A DNA stretch of 64,000 nucleotides from Aquabacterium sp. A7-Y (GTDB lineage: Bacteria; Pseudomonadota; Gammaproteobacteria; Burkholderiales; Burkholderiaceae_C): positions 1 through 64,000 of the forward strand of contig NZ_JAPFBW010000032.1 in assembly GCF_026153205.1 (NCBI RefSeq). The letters are read 5' to 3'. The notes beneath the pieces are model-generated. The model saw nothing but the letters and a program-made list of their open reading frames with translations. It was not told the DNA's origin and ran no database searches. This document shows, in pieces, positions 9,415 through 17,533 of the stretch. The position numbers and the translations under genes are program-made. Each line of letters opens with the position of its first letter. The first letter of the stretch is position 1.

Positions 9415-10239
9415 TCAGTGGGACATCAGTACCGGCAGATCCATCTGGGACAAGACCGTGCGGGTGGTACCGCCGAAAACAAACTCCGCCGCGCGGCTGT
9501 GCCCATAGCCACCCATCACCAGCAGGTCGGCCCTGCGCTTGGCCGCTTCGGCCAGCAGCACCAGGCCCGGGTCGGTCTGGCTGGGGATCACTTCGGCCTC
9601 GGTCGCCACGCCGTGGCCTCGCAGCCAGGCTCGGACCCACCCCAGCTGGTGTCGCGGCGCGCCGTCGGGCGCGCGGCTGGTATCGATCAGCACGAGATGG
9701 ACCTGGCGGGCCCGTTGCAGGAAAGGCAGGGCGTCCGAGACCGCACGTGCCGTCTCGCGGCCCGGGCTCCAGGCGAGCAGCACGCGCTGGCCCGGGGTCT
9801 CGAAATCGCCCCTCCTCGGCACAAGAAGTACCGGTCGACCGGCCTGCAGCAGCACTTGCTGCGGAAAGTCGCGGGCGACCAGTGGCCGGTCCGCGTCGGG
9901 GTCGGTCTGCCCGAGCACGACCAGGTCGCTGCAGCGGGCCCTCATCACCACCGCGGGCAGCGGCTCGTCCTCCAGGACCGAGGCCTCGAAGGAGACGAGG
10001 CCGCTGCTGCCCGCCTGGTGTGCGAACCCGTCGGCCAGCTGCGTGGCGGATCGCCGCAACTCCTCCTGCAGGTCGCCCAGCACGGCCCAGCCCACTTCGG
10101 CCGGCAGGTTGACCAGGCCGGTGGGCGCCAGCCCGACCAGGTGGCTGCCGTGCAGCGCCGCCAGGGCCGCTGCGATGCGGACGCGGGTCGCGCATCGGGG
10201 CGTGTCGTCGAGGTGCACGAGGAGGGTCTTGTAGCTCAT
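9415..10239 (-). CDS. Double-domain universal stress protein, copy 3
   Basis: The product has 274 residues and tandem UspA domains. It begins MSYKTLLVHLDD; the ATG is preceded by AGGAGAACGCC. The second domain shows the GGYGHSRAAEFVFGG nucleotide loop and the shared VPVLMSH ending. It is the first gene of a two-gene Usp unit on the minus strand. A palindrome resembling an FNR site lies about 150 bases upstream. The three Usp copies differ enough in the middle to be old paralogues rather than recent duplicates. Confidence 0.9.
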   Translation of the reverse strand: MSYKTLLVHLDDTPRCATRVRIAAALAALHGSHLVGLAPTGLVNLPAEVGWAVLGDLQEELRRSATQLADGFAHQAGSSGLVSFEASVLEDEPLPAVVMRARCSDLVVLGQTDPDADRPLVARDFPQQVLLQAGRPVLLVPRRGDFETPGQRVLLAWSPGRETARAVSDALPFLQRARQVHLVLIDTSRAPDGAPRHQLGWVRAWLRGHGVATEAEVIPSQTDPGLVLLAEAAKRRADLLVMGGYGHSRAAEFVFGGTTRTVLSQMDLPVLMSH

Positions 10240-10665
10240 GGCGTTCTCCTGGTTCGAACGAGTCCACGCGGGGCTGCCGGCGTGACGGCCGCGTCAGGCG
10301 CGGAGGGTGATGGGGGTGATGAGGGGCACCGTTCAGTCTGGTCCGGTGCGCTCGGGAATGCCAGTCTTTCCAGCCGCTGGCGGCATGGCCTTGTGCCGGA
10401 TCAAGGCGAGACCGCTTCCTGTCTGCCTCGCGCCCCGGCCGGCGTGAACGGTGTTGTCGTCCCTTACACAATGGCCGGACGCATCTCCGCGGCGCACCTA
10501 GGCTGCGCTCGTGGCATGTGCCGATTGCCCTCGGCCTTCCGATGTGCATGCGCGCAGCGGCCGACCCTGAACCGAAACGCGAGGCCGAGGACCGGCGCGG
10601 CGCCGCCCCACTCGCGGCCTGCGCCGCCGGTGGGCCCTGACGGCAACTCAACAGGAGATAAACGC
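10240..10665. promoter_or_regulatory. Intergenic region with an FNR/ANR-like box (10391-10404)
   Basis: The region separates the Usp pair (minus) from the RTX gene (plus). TTGTG-CCGG-ATCAA at 10391-10404 matches 9 of 10 fixed positions of the FNR consensus. It shares the same CCGG spacer as the box at 5753. ACAGGAGATAAACGC precedes the RTX start. The open frame running upstream of 10666 has no protein-like content. Confidence 0.5.
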
Positions 10666-11853
10666 ATGGCGATCATCAACGGGACCCCGGGCAACGACAA
10701 TCTCGTCGACAACACGGCGGACGCTACCTCCACGCTCAATGCCAACTGGTCCGCTGGCGAGGACACGATGCAGGGCGGCATCAACAACGACACCTACAAC
10801 GTCAACTCGGCCGGCGACACCGTGATCGAGAACGCCGGCGAGGGCGTGGACACGGTGGTGTCGCGCCTGGCCAGCTACACACTGGGCGCCAACGTCGAGA
10901 ACCTGACGCTGGACAACAGCGCGCCGCTGGAGGCCGTCACGGGCATCGGCAACGCGCTCGACAACCTGATCACCGGCAACGACAACGACAACTCGCTGTC
11001 GGGTGGCGCCGGCAACGACATCCTGAACGGCGGCAACGGCGACGACACGCTGGACGGCGGCGCCGGTGATGACAACCTGAACGGCGGCATGGGCGTGGAC
11101 ACCCTCAGCGGCGGCGCCGGCAACGACCGCCTGGACGGCGGCAACGGCCCCGACGACCTCAACGGCGGTGCCGGCAACGACCTGCTGATGGGCGGCATGG
11201 AAGCCGACACGCTCAACGGTGGCGCCGGCGACGACGCGCTCGGCGGCGGGGACGGCGCGGACACGCTGGACGGCAACGCCGGCAACGACATGCTCGACGG
11301 TGGCGCGGGGGCCGACATCCTCTCGGGCGGGGCGGATGCCGACATCCTCATCGGCAACAACGGGGCTGACCAGCTCCAGGGCAATGGCGGCAATGACCGG
11401 CTCGACGGCGGCAACGGCGCCGATGTGCTGAGCGGCGGCACGGGCAACGACTTCCTCACCGGCGGCAGTGGTCTGGACCGCTTCGTCTTCACCGAGGGAG
11501 GCGGCGCCAATGCCGAGTCCGTCGTCGACTTCAACACCGCGGACGACACTGTGGTGCTGGCCGACTCGCTCGACGCCACCCTGGGCGAGGCCGTCAGCCC
11601 CGGGATCCTCGGGCTGAGTTTCGTCGGCGGCGCCCTCGACAGCAACCCGCTGGCGGGCGCCTCCTTCTTCAAGGGCGCCGGCTTCAATGGCAACGCGGCG
11701 GCGGACGCGAGCGGCATTTACGTCAACACGGCAGACGGACTGGTCTGGTACAACCCGACCTCGGGAGTCGGCGGCGACGCCATCCAGCTGGCCGACTTCG
11801 GGGCACCGGCCGCCTCGACGCTGGTGGCGACGGACTTCGTCTACGGCGCGTGA
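10666..11853 (+). CDS. RTX (calcium-binding nonapeptide repeat) exported protein
   Basis: This acidic, Gly/Asp/Asn-rich protein has 395 residues. From about residue 95 to 275 it consists of GGAGND-type nonapeptides (for example GGAGNDILNGGNGDD), which form a Ca2+-binding beta roll. The C-terminal 110 residues carry no repeats and resemble the uncleaved secretion region of type I exported RTX proteins. The N-terminal segment starts INGTPGNDNLVDN. I see no protease, lipase or adhesin domain, so it may be structural, like an S-layer or matrix protein. No type I exporter genes are nearby. The ATG at 10666 has a good ribosome site; the longer open frame upstream is not coding. Confidence 0.85.
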   Translation: MAIINGTPGNDNLVDNTADATSTLNANWSAGEDTMQGGINNDTYNVNSAGDTVIENAGEGVDTVVSRLASYTLGANVENLTLDNSAPLEAVTGIGNALDNLITGNDNDNSLSGGAGNDILNGGNGDDTLDGGAGDDNLNGGMGVDTLSGGAGNDRLDGGNGPDDLNGGAGNDLLMGGMEADTLNGGAGDDALGGGDGADTLDGNAGNDMLDGGAGADILSGGADADILIGNNGADQLQGNGGNDRLDGGNGADVLSGGTGNDFLTGGSGLDRFVFTEGGGANAESVVDFNTADDTVVLADSLDATLGEAVSPGILGLSFVGGALDSNPLAGASFFKGAGFNGNAAADASGIYVNTADGLVWYNPTSGVGGDAIQLADFGAPAASTLVATDFVYGA

Positions 11854-12111
11854 TCGCTCGGCGACAGGCAGCCCGCACGGTGGCCTGCCCCTGACTGCAT
11901 GAGGCAGATCAAGCCGCCGCAGGCAGCGCTGCGCGACCATCGGCCCTCATCGACACAGCCGAGCGGCAGTGGCTGGCCGGGCAGTCCGCACCGCGAGTGC
12001 CGCTGGAAGATCTCGCGCGCGGCGATGCCGGGGGCGGGCTGCTGGGCGACGCGCCGGGCAGTTATGTGCACCAGACGTGAACGGACCCGGGCTGCAGCAG
12101 CGCTGCGCCCT

Positions 12112-13020
12112 TCAGGGCCGGTCGTGAAAGTGCCAGTGATCGAGGGCGAACAATGCGCGTGCGTGATCGCGCAGCGATATGCCGGGCAGCACCAGGGTGC
12201 ACCATGCAAAGGCGGAATGCTCGAGGGCCAGATCGAAGGCCTCGTCGAGCGTCTCAGGTCGACGCTGAACGTCCACCTGGAGCGTCGTATTGCCCGCATA
12301 CTTGATGCGGGCCCCGTATCGTGCTTCCCACCGCCGCATCGCGCAGATCTTTTCCTCGCGGTCCTCGGTGAGACCGTACCACCCCATGTGGGCGAAGGTG
12401 TGCCACGAGGCGGGGAACGGCAGCAGGGCGGCGGTACAGGTCTTGTCCCTGTCGAACATCCCCCAGTCCATGTGCCAGACCGGGCCGGGCTCGGTCGCGG
12501 CCGCGCCGAAGCGGCGGCATTCCCAATGGAGCAGCCAGCGCTCCAGGTCGGCGTCATTGCGCAGCACACCGTTGTCCCGCAATGCCCGCACTTCGTCCAC
12601 CGAAGGGCAGGCTCCGAAGCGGCGCAGTGTCTTGCCCAGCACATGTCCATCCCGCTCCAGCGGGAGGTCCAGCCAGCCGAGAAGACCGTCGTGCGAGGCT
12701 CGGGGCGCCATGGGCCCTTGGTGGAGCTCGGGGTCGGGCAGGGGGTCCGGATCGTTCCGGTCGGCCTTTTCGCGCCGGTGGGGCGGACGGCCCGGGTCGA
12801 AGAGGTAGTCCACATTGTCGTCGGGCATCATGAGGGCGTACCAGCCGACGGCCTCGGCTCGCTCCCGGAGCATGCGCCAATAGGCGTCGGCATGCTCGAC
12901 ACGGACCTTGATCAGATAGGCCGGCTCCTCCCATGCCGAAAGCCAGCGCAGGCGCACCAGCGAATCCTGCAATGGGGTGCCGCGAAGCAAGCGTCGAACG
13001 GCAGCAGAAGACCGCTTCAT
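12112..13020 (-). CDS. DUF4253 domain protein
   Basis: The product has 302 residues, is soluble and has no signal peptide. The C-terminal part (about 215-302) resembles DUF4253: a segment around RWEARYGARIKYAGNTTLQ, then a hydrophobic helix and an aromatic ending HWHFHD. The family has no established biochemical role; members often occur as single genes or near toxin/immunity genes. The N-terminal half is rich in Arg, Asp and Trp and I do not recognise it. The gap 11854-12111 holds nothing else I can support. Confidence 0.55.
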   Translation of the reverse strand: MKRSSAAVRRLLRGTPLQDSLVRLRWLSAWEEPAYLIKVRVEHADAYWRMLRERAEAVGWYALMMPDDNVDYLFDPGRPPHRREKADRNDPDPLPDPELHQGPMAPRASHDGLLGWLDLPLERDGHVLGKTLRRFGACPSVDEVRALRDNGVLRNDADLERWLLHWECRRFGAAATEPGPVWHMDWGMFDRDKTCTAALLPFPASWHTFAHMGWYGLTEDREEKICAMRRWEARYGARIKYAGNTTLQVDVQRRPETLDEAFDLALEHSAFAWCTLVLPGISLRDHARALFALDHWHFHDRP

Positions 13021-13077
13021 TCTCGATATCCCTCCCTCGGAATTGATTGATTTTTGGGCGGCGGTGCCGCCTGGACT

Positions 13078-13347
13078 TCAAGTCGCAATACTTAGAATGT
13101 GAACCAATATGGTGCCTCTGTTTGTGTCATTCGACACCTGGGTGGAATAACAGCTCAGCGGGCTATGGGCTGCAGCTCGTGTGCCGCTGAGCTGCTGAAT
13201 AGTCTGGCTCATGACCAGGTACTGTCCATTCATCCCGTTCGAGGACTGGGACTCGCAAAAAACCGACCCTTGGAAGCCCGCACGCACGAACGTGCACCGG
13301 CCCAGCAGGGGCAGCGAGCGATCGGTGATGTGGCCTTGGGGCTTCAC
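13078..13347 (-). CDS. Hypothetical small ORF coupled to the ComJ-like fragment
   Basis: This 89-residue ORF starts at GTG 13347 and overlaps the stop of the preceding ORF as GTGA, which is the main reason to list it. The translation has no motif I recognise, no signal peptide and no membrane helix. Codon use is less G+C-biased at third positions than in neighbours, so it may be residual sequence rather than a gene. Confidence 0.25.
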   Translation of the reverse strand: MKPQGHITDRSLPLLGRCTFVRAGFQGSVFCESQSSNGMNGQYLVMSQTIQQLSGTRAAAHSPLSCYSTQVSNDTNRGTILVHILSIAT

Positions 13348-13661
13348 AGTGAACTCTCTGGTCGATGGTCGATTGAAATCGGTGAGCCGCAGTCAAGTGC
13401 AGCAGCGAATGGGAATGAAACCTCCACAGCCTCTTCCCAGAAAGCTTCGCGCTTGGGCTCGGAGTCGCACAGCCGGATCGTCAGCCGGACATCCCCGGTG
13501 TGAAGGCCGAAGACCAAATAGAGGAAAGTCGGAAAGGCCGCGCCCAGCAATCCGTTGACCTGGTCTTTGCGCCAGTCTTCGGTGATGTCGTAAGTTTCGC
13601 CCAGGCATAGGTAGCCTTGGCTGTAGCTGGTGTGGAACAGGCCGTCGAAGAGCAGCTTCAT
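13344..13661 (-). CDS. ComJ-like protein, apparently truncated at the C-terminus
   Basis: The product has 105 residues. The pattern (a start rich in Tyr/Ser, a Trp segment followed by an alternating hydrophobic strand, LTIRLCDSEP, then EEAVEVSFPF) resembles the first two thirds of ComJ, the inhibitor of the DNA-entry nuclease in Bacillus. ComJ continues with a last beta strand. Here the frame ends after an unrelated-looking tail, so the gene seems cut or frameshifted near 13400. No nuclease partner (NucA/ComI type) is adjacent. The family assignment is tentative. Confidence 0.4.
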   Translation of the reverse strand: MKLLFDGLFHTSYSQGYLCLGETYDITEDWRKDQVNGLLGAAFPTFLYLVFGLHTGDVRLTIRLCDSEPKREAFWEEAVEVSFPFAAALDCGSPISIDHRPESSL

Positions 13662-13873
13662 GACGGTTCAGGGTGAGAAAGGCGCCGTAAGGCATGTGTC
13701 CGAAAGCCGAGGCTCACGCTCCGGCGGTTGCCGAGCCACCACCGCGAAGACGTCCGGCTCCCGGCCGGCGCATGCGTACCAGGCTCTTACCGTGATCACA
13801 CGCCGTCACCGGAGCGAGGCAAGGGGGTCGCTAAAGTGCCGCCACACCATGAACGCTAGCGAGGGCTGACACG
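13662..13873. other. Gap without recognised features
   Basis: No gene, hairpin or promoter that I can support is visible between the ComJ-like ORF and the exported lyase-like gene. Confidence 0.5.
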
Positions 13874-14902
13874 ATGACGAGGAGCCGCATCCCCTTGTAC
13901 CTGCTCGAGGTGGCCTGCGCCGTGGCGCTGGCAGCCTGCGGAGGCGGCGCCGACGACGGCTCGACCGCGGCTCACGCGGCGCAGGGCAGCTCCAGTGCCG
14001 AAGCCAGTCGTGACAGTGACGAGGCCGGCAGCAACCCCGAGATCGATGACGCCGCCCGAACGGCCGATACCGAGGTCCATGGCGACGACGAGGACACGGC
14101 AACGGCGGCCGATGGCGGGAGCCGTGAGGAGCTTGCGGCCGCCAACGCCCGCGTGCGTCGCCTGATCGCCGATGGCAGGACCGATACCTATACCTTGATC
14201 GACCGTGCGCTGGGCGGCCATGCGTCGGAGACGCCCGATTGCGCCCACCCCGGCTTCGGGCCCCACATCACCCAGGCCTTCGACCATGAACTCGGCAAGG
14301 CCGCGTTTGTCTTCACCTTGCACGTCGATCCCGACGACGACCGCTGCACCAACGCCGACCGGCAGCGCAACGAGATCAAGGTCTACAGCCCCTCGGACGA
14401 CTATCTGAAGGGCTTCAACGGTGACACGCTCACCTACCGCTGGCGCTTCAAGCTCGACAAGCACTTTCAGCCTTCGAGGAGCTTCACTCACATTCACCAG
14501 ATCAAGGCGGTCGATGGCGACGATGGTTCGCCCATCATCACGCTGACGCCACGCGCCGGCCGCCCCGAGCAACTGCAGCTGATCCACGTTGATTCAAAGG
14601 GTGAAAGAAAGGTGCTCGCCCATGTGCCGCTTGAGCAGTTCAAGGGCCGCTGGATCGACGCCTACGAACGCATCACCTACGGGAGCCAGGGCAGCTACTC
14701 GTTGTCGCTTCGCAATCTCGCCGACGGCAAGGTGCTCTGGCGCCACAGCGCCAGGCTCGACATGTGGCGCGATGGCGCGACTTTCGTGCGGCCGAAATGG
14801 GGCCTCTACCGCAGCCTGGACGATCGCGAGGCGCTGCGCGACGAATCGCTGCGCTTCGATCGCTTCTGCATCGCCAAGGGCCAGGACAACTGCACGAAGT
14901 AG
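13874..14902 (+). CDS. Heparin-lyase-like exported lipoprotein
   Basis: The product has 342 residues. A signal peptide ends in the lipobox LAAC (Cys22), followed by GGGADDG, so it should be lipid-anchored. An acidic, Ala/Ser-rich linker (about 25-95) leads into a domain of about 230 residues with concanavalin-type strands: RNEIKVYSPS, LTYRWRFKLD, a central FTHIHQIKA and the late GRWIDAYERI. This pattern is that of the heparinase-I/glucuronan-lyase-like family of polysaccharide lyases. The substrate is unknown. It probably acts on an extracellular acidic glycan. It converges on the hydrolase gene, with a strong hairpin between them. Confidence 0.6.
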   Translation: MTRSRIPLYLLEVACAVALAACGGGADDGSTAAHAAQGSSSAEASRDSDEAGSNPEIDDAARTADTEVHGDDEDTATAADGGSREELAAANARVRRLIADGRTDTYTLIDRALGGHASETPDCAHPGFGPHITQAFDHELGKAAFVFTLHVDPDDDRCTNADRQRNEIKVYSPSDDYLKGFNGDTLTYRWRFKLDKHFQPSRSFTHIHQIKAVDGDDGSPIITLTPRAGRPEQLQLIHVDSKGERKVLAHVPLEQFKGRWIDAYERITYGSQGSYSLSLRNLADGKVLWRHSARLDMWRDGATFVRPKWGLYRSLDDREALRDESLRFDRFCIAKGQDNCTK

Positions 14903-14916
14903 CGGCCGTCCGGCAC

Positions 14917-14949
14917 AGCGGCAACGCCCCGGTCCGGGGCGTTGCCGCT
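14917..14949. terminator. Bidirectional hairpin terminator
   Basis: A perfect 14-bp stem (AGCGGCAACGCCCC, 14917-14930; complement 14936-14949) with loop GGTCC is followed on the plus strand by TATTTCTT. It separates the convergent lyase-like and hydrolase genes and reaches the first base of the hydrolase stop codon. Confidence 0.8.
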
Positions 14950-15878
14950 TATTTCTTGATGAACTCCAGCAGATCCTTGTTCAAACGATCCTTGTGAGTG
15001 TCGGTGATGCCGTGCGGCCCCCCGGCGTACTCGATCAGCCGGGCGTTCTTGACCAGCTTGACAGTCGCGCGGGCCGTCGTCTGGATCGGCACGATCTGGT
15101 CGTCGTCACCGTGGATGACCAGCGTCGGCACGTCGAACTTTTTCAGGTCCTCGACGAAATTGGTCTCCGAGAACGCCTTGATGGAGTCATAGGTAGCCTT
15201 GTGGCCGGCGAGCATGCCTTGGCGCCAGAACGAATCGATCAGGCCCTCGGACGGCTTTGTCCCGGGCCGGTTGTAGCCGAAGAAGGGACCACTGGCGATG
15301 TTCTTGTAAAGCTGGGCCCGGTTGTTCAGCGAGTCCGTGCGCAAACCATCGAAGACGTCCATCGGCACGCCGTCGGGGTTGGCTGACGTCTTGACCATGA
15401 TCGGCGTCACCGCGCCCACCAACACCACCTTGGCCACCCGCCGGGTCCCGTGGCGGCCGATGTAGCGGGCCACTTCGCCGCCGCCGGTGGAGAAGCCCAC
15501 CAGGGTCGCGTTCTTCAGCTTCAGTGCTTCGATGACGGCCGCCAGATCGTCGGCGTACTGGTCCATGGTGTTGCCGGTCCAGGGCTGCCCCGAGCGCCCG
15601 TGACCACGGCGGTCGTGGGCGATCACGCGGTAGCCCTGATCGGCCAGGAACATCATCTGGGCTTCCCAACTGTCCGCGTTGAGCGGCCAGCCGTGGCTGA
15701 AGACGACCACCCGGCCGTCCTTCGGACCCCAGTCCTTGTAGTACAGCGGTGTGCCGTCGTTGGCCGCGATGTAGCTCGAGGCGATGGCGGTGGTGCTACC
15801 CGCGGCAGCCTGCGCCTGGGAGGCCAAGGCGGCCAGGGCGAGGGTCGAAGCGACGAGAAGCTTGGAGAGGGTGTGCAT
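14949..15878 (-). CDS. Exported alpha/beta hydrolase (non-heme chloroperoxidase/arylesterase type)
   Basis: The product has 309 residues with a cleavable signal peptide (cut likely after SQAQA, about residue 24). The fold is complete: oxyanion segment SHGWPLN, nucleophile Ser in GFSTGGGE, acid in HGDDDQ and base His in GGPHGI. The family includes cofactor-free haloperoxidases and small-ester hydrolases; most members are cytoplasmic, so the signal peptide is less usual. The ATG at 15878 heads the gene. It diverges from an AraC-family gene, a common pairing in which the regulator controls the hydrolase. Confidence 0.85.
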   Translation of the reverse strand: MHTLSKLLVASTLALAALASQAQAAAGSTTAIASSYIAANDGTPLYYKDWGPKDGRVVVFSHGWPLNADSWEAQMMFLADQGYRVIAHDRRGHGRSGQPWTGNTMDQYADDLAAVIEALKLKNATLVGFSTGGGEVARYIGRHGTRRVAKVVLVGAVTPIMVKTSANPDGVPMDVFDGLRTDSLNNRAQLYKNIASGPFFGYNRPGTKPSEGLIDSFWRQGMLAGHKATYDSIKAFSETNFVEDLKKFDVPTLVIHGDDDQIVPIQTTARATVKLVKNARLIEYAGGPHGITDTHKDRLNKDLLEFIKK

Positions 15879-15956
15879 GTGGATGCTCCGGTTCGATCTG
15901 AGGGTTACGGTGTAGTGCGAGGTGCCGGTCGGCAGAACGAACTTTGCCTGGGGATC

Positions 15957-16009
15957 CCGTACGATATGACTCCTTCCGTACCGAATACTTGATCAGGAGT
16001 TCGTCATAT
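15957..16009. promoter_or_regulatory. Repeats in the hydrolase/AraC divergent promoter
   Basis: CCGTAC occurs as a direct repeat at 15957-15962 and 15976-15981, 19 bases apart. ATATGAC (15964-15970) and GTCATAT (16003-16009) form a spaced inverted repeat running into the AraC start codon. Direct repeats about two helical turns apart are typical AraC-family targets. This is a candidate operator only. Confidence 0.35.
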
Positions 16010-16853
16010 GGTGGATCGATTGGCCGCACTGCTGGACCACTTCGCTGTCAGTGCCCGTACCTTCCATGCTGGCGCGCTTTGTGGCATCAACACGCTGGAC
16101 GCGAGCGAGCCCTTCGGACAGTTGCACCTGGTCCGGCACGGTCAGGTCGAGGTGCGTCACGGTGCGCGCAAGGCCGTGCACATCACACGACCCAGCCTGC
16201 TGCTGTACCCGCGACCGATGGCCCATCGCTTCATCACCGACAGGCAGCGCGGCGCCGACTTCGTTTGCGCCCATGTGCAGTGGGAAGGAGGAACGGCCCA
16301 TCCGATCGCCGCGGCCTTGCCGCCTTTTGTCTGCCTGCCCCTTGAGCAACTGCAGAGCTGCGAGCTGGTGCTTCAGCTGCTGTTTGCCGAGGCCGAGGCG
16401 AAACACTGCGGCCGCCAGGCCATGCTCAACCGGCTGTTCGAGGTTGTGCTCATCCAGATCCTGCGTGAGCTGATGCAGCAGGGGCAGGTCCAGGCGGGCA
16501 TGCTGGCCGGCTTGGCGCATGAGCGATTGCGCCGTGCACTGGTCGCGATGCACGAATCGCCTCAGCGCGACTGGTCACTGGCGGAGTTGGCCGGGGAGGC
16601 CGGCATGTCGCGCACCGTCTTCGCCAACGCCTTCCGCGATACCCTGGGATGTACCCCAGGCAACTACCTGCAGTGCTGGCGTATCGGATTGGCCCAGAAA
16701 CGGTTGCGCCAAGGCCAGTCGCTGAAGCTGATCGCCGCAGAGGTTGGCTATGGCAGTGAGGCGGCCTTGTCGAGGGCTTTCCGCGCGCAGACCGGGATGG
16801 GGCCGAGAGACTGGCGAAAGATGGAAGCTGCGGCAAGCCCGGCAAGAGGGTGA
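16008..16853 (+). CDS. AraC-family regulator with N-terminal cupin domain
   Basis: The product has 281 residues. The N-terminal cupin-like sensor (about 10-100, with the LLLYPRPMAHRF strand) matches the AraC cupin-6 type. The C-terminal double helix-turn-helix (about 180-275) includes LAELAGEAGMSRTVF and the second recognition region IAAEVGYGSEAALSRAF. It binds DNA and probably activates the divergent hydrolase gene. No effector can be named. The ATG at 16008 lies 130 bases from the hydrolase start. Confidence 0.9.
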   Translation: MVDRLAALLDHFAVSARTFHAGALCGINTLDASEPFGQLHLVRHGQVEVRHGARKAVHITRPSLLLYPRPMAHRFITDRQRGADFVCAHVQWEGGTAHPIAAALPPFVCLPLEQLQSCELVLQLLFAEAEAKHCGRQAMLNRLFEVVLIQILRELMQQGQVQAGMLAGLAHERLRRALVAMHESPQRDWSLAELAGEAGMSRTVFANAFRDTLGCTPGNYLQCWRIGLAQKRLRQGQSLKLIAAEVGYGSEAALSRAFRAQTGMGPRDWRKMEAAASPARG

Positions 16854-16891
16854 GAACCGCTCACGGCGTTTCCACCGCGATCGTCCCTCTC

Positions 16892-16934
16892 ACCGCTTGC
16901 TGCGGCCCGGCCAGGCAGGGCCGCAGCAAGCGGT
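16892..16934. terminator. Long hairpin between convergent genes
   Basis: A perfect 17-bp stem (16892-16908 with 16918-16934) encloses a 9-base loop. There is no T-run after it on either strand, but its place between convergent genes fits transcript termination. Confidence 0.55.
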
Positions 16935-16948
16935 CGAAAAAAGTCCGG

Positions 16949-17374
16949 TCAAGCTGCGGCTTCTGGCCCAGCCTGGGACTTCGTCTTGGCGGCGTTTTTC
17001 TTGGCTTTCGGCGTAGCGGCGACCTTCGGGGCTGCAGCACCTTCACCTGGGGTCGCCAGCTTTTTCTCCAGCGTGGCGATGCGGCGCTCGGCCTTGGCCA
17101 GGGCCTGGCGCGTTTCCTCGTGGGCGAGCTTCTCGGCGTCGACTTCGCGTGCCTGCAGGGCCGCTGCCTTCTTGCTCTCGGCTTTCAAGGCCTTCAATTC
17201 GCTCCGGGACTTCACCAGTTTCTGGAGCGCTCCGGCCGACATCTCGACCGTCCACTCACCGTCTTTGTCGGTGACGGTGTTGAACTCCACCTTGTCGGCG
17301 ATGAGGAAGCCGAGTTTCTTCGGCAGCTCCACGCGGCCAGCCTCGATACGAGCGCGATCAATTTTTTTAGCCAT
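16949..17374 (-). CDS. Hypothetical coiled-coil protein
   Basis: The product has 141 residues. The N-terminal part (about 1-50) starts MAKKIDRARI and contains VELPKKLGF; the middle (about 55-110) is an Ala/Lys/Glu-rich heptad region predicted as coiled coil; the tail is Ala/Pro/Lys-rich, like histone-H1-type tails. I do not recognise the family. I prefer the ATG at 17374 over an upstream TTG. A run of seven As in the coding strand (17362-17368) covers codons 3-5 and could slip. It is convergent with the AraC gene. Confidence 0.6.
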   Translation of the reverse strand: MAKKIDRARIEAGRVELPKKLGFLIADKVEFNTVTDKDGEWTVEMSAGALQKLVKSRSELKALKAESKKAAALQAREVDAEKLAHEETRQALAKAERRIATLEKKLATPGEGAAAPKVAATPKAKKNAAKTKSQAGPEAAA

Positions 17375-17533
17375 TTTGTGCAGACATGGTTTCAGCAAAC
17401 AGTTGCCGGCGCGAATGGTACATCTTGCCGTCCGTCCGGCTGCTTCGCGGGCCGCCGGGGTCTGCTCGATCTGTCAAACCGTTGCGGTCAGCTCGCGCAG
17501 CAGGCGGATTGCCAGGCCGAAGGGCTGCTCCCG

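Noticed and set aside
9373-10665. Upstream extension of the RTX gene
   Set aside because: It is antisense to uspA copy 3 and lacks protein-like sequence; the ATG at 10666 has a good ribosome site.
10980-11460. Tandem repeats that might suggest a CRISPR array
   Set aside because: They are the coding repeats of RTX nonapeptides in one open frame, without spacers.
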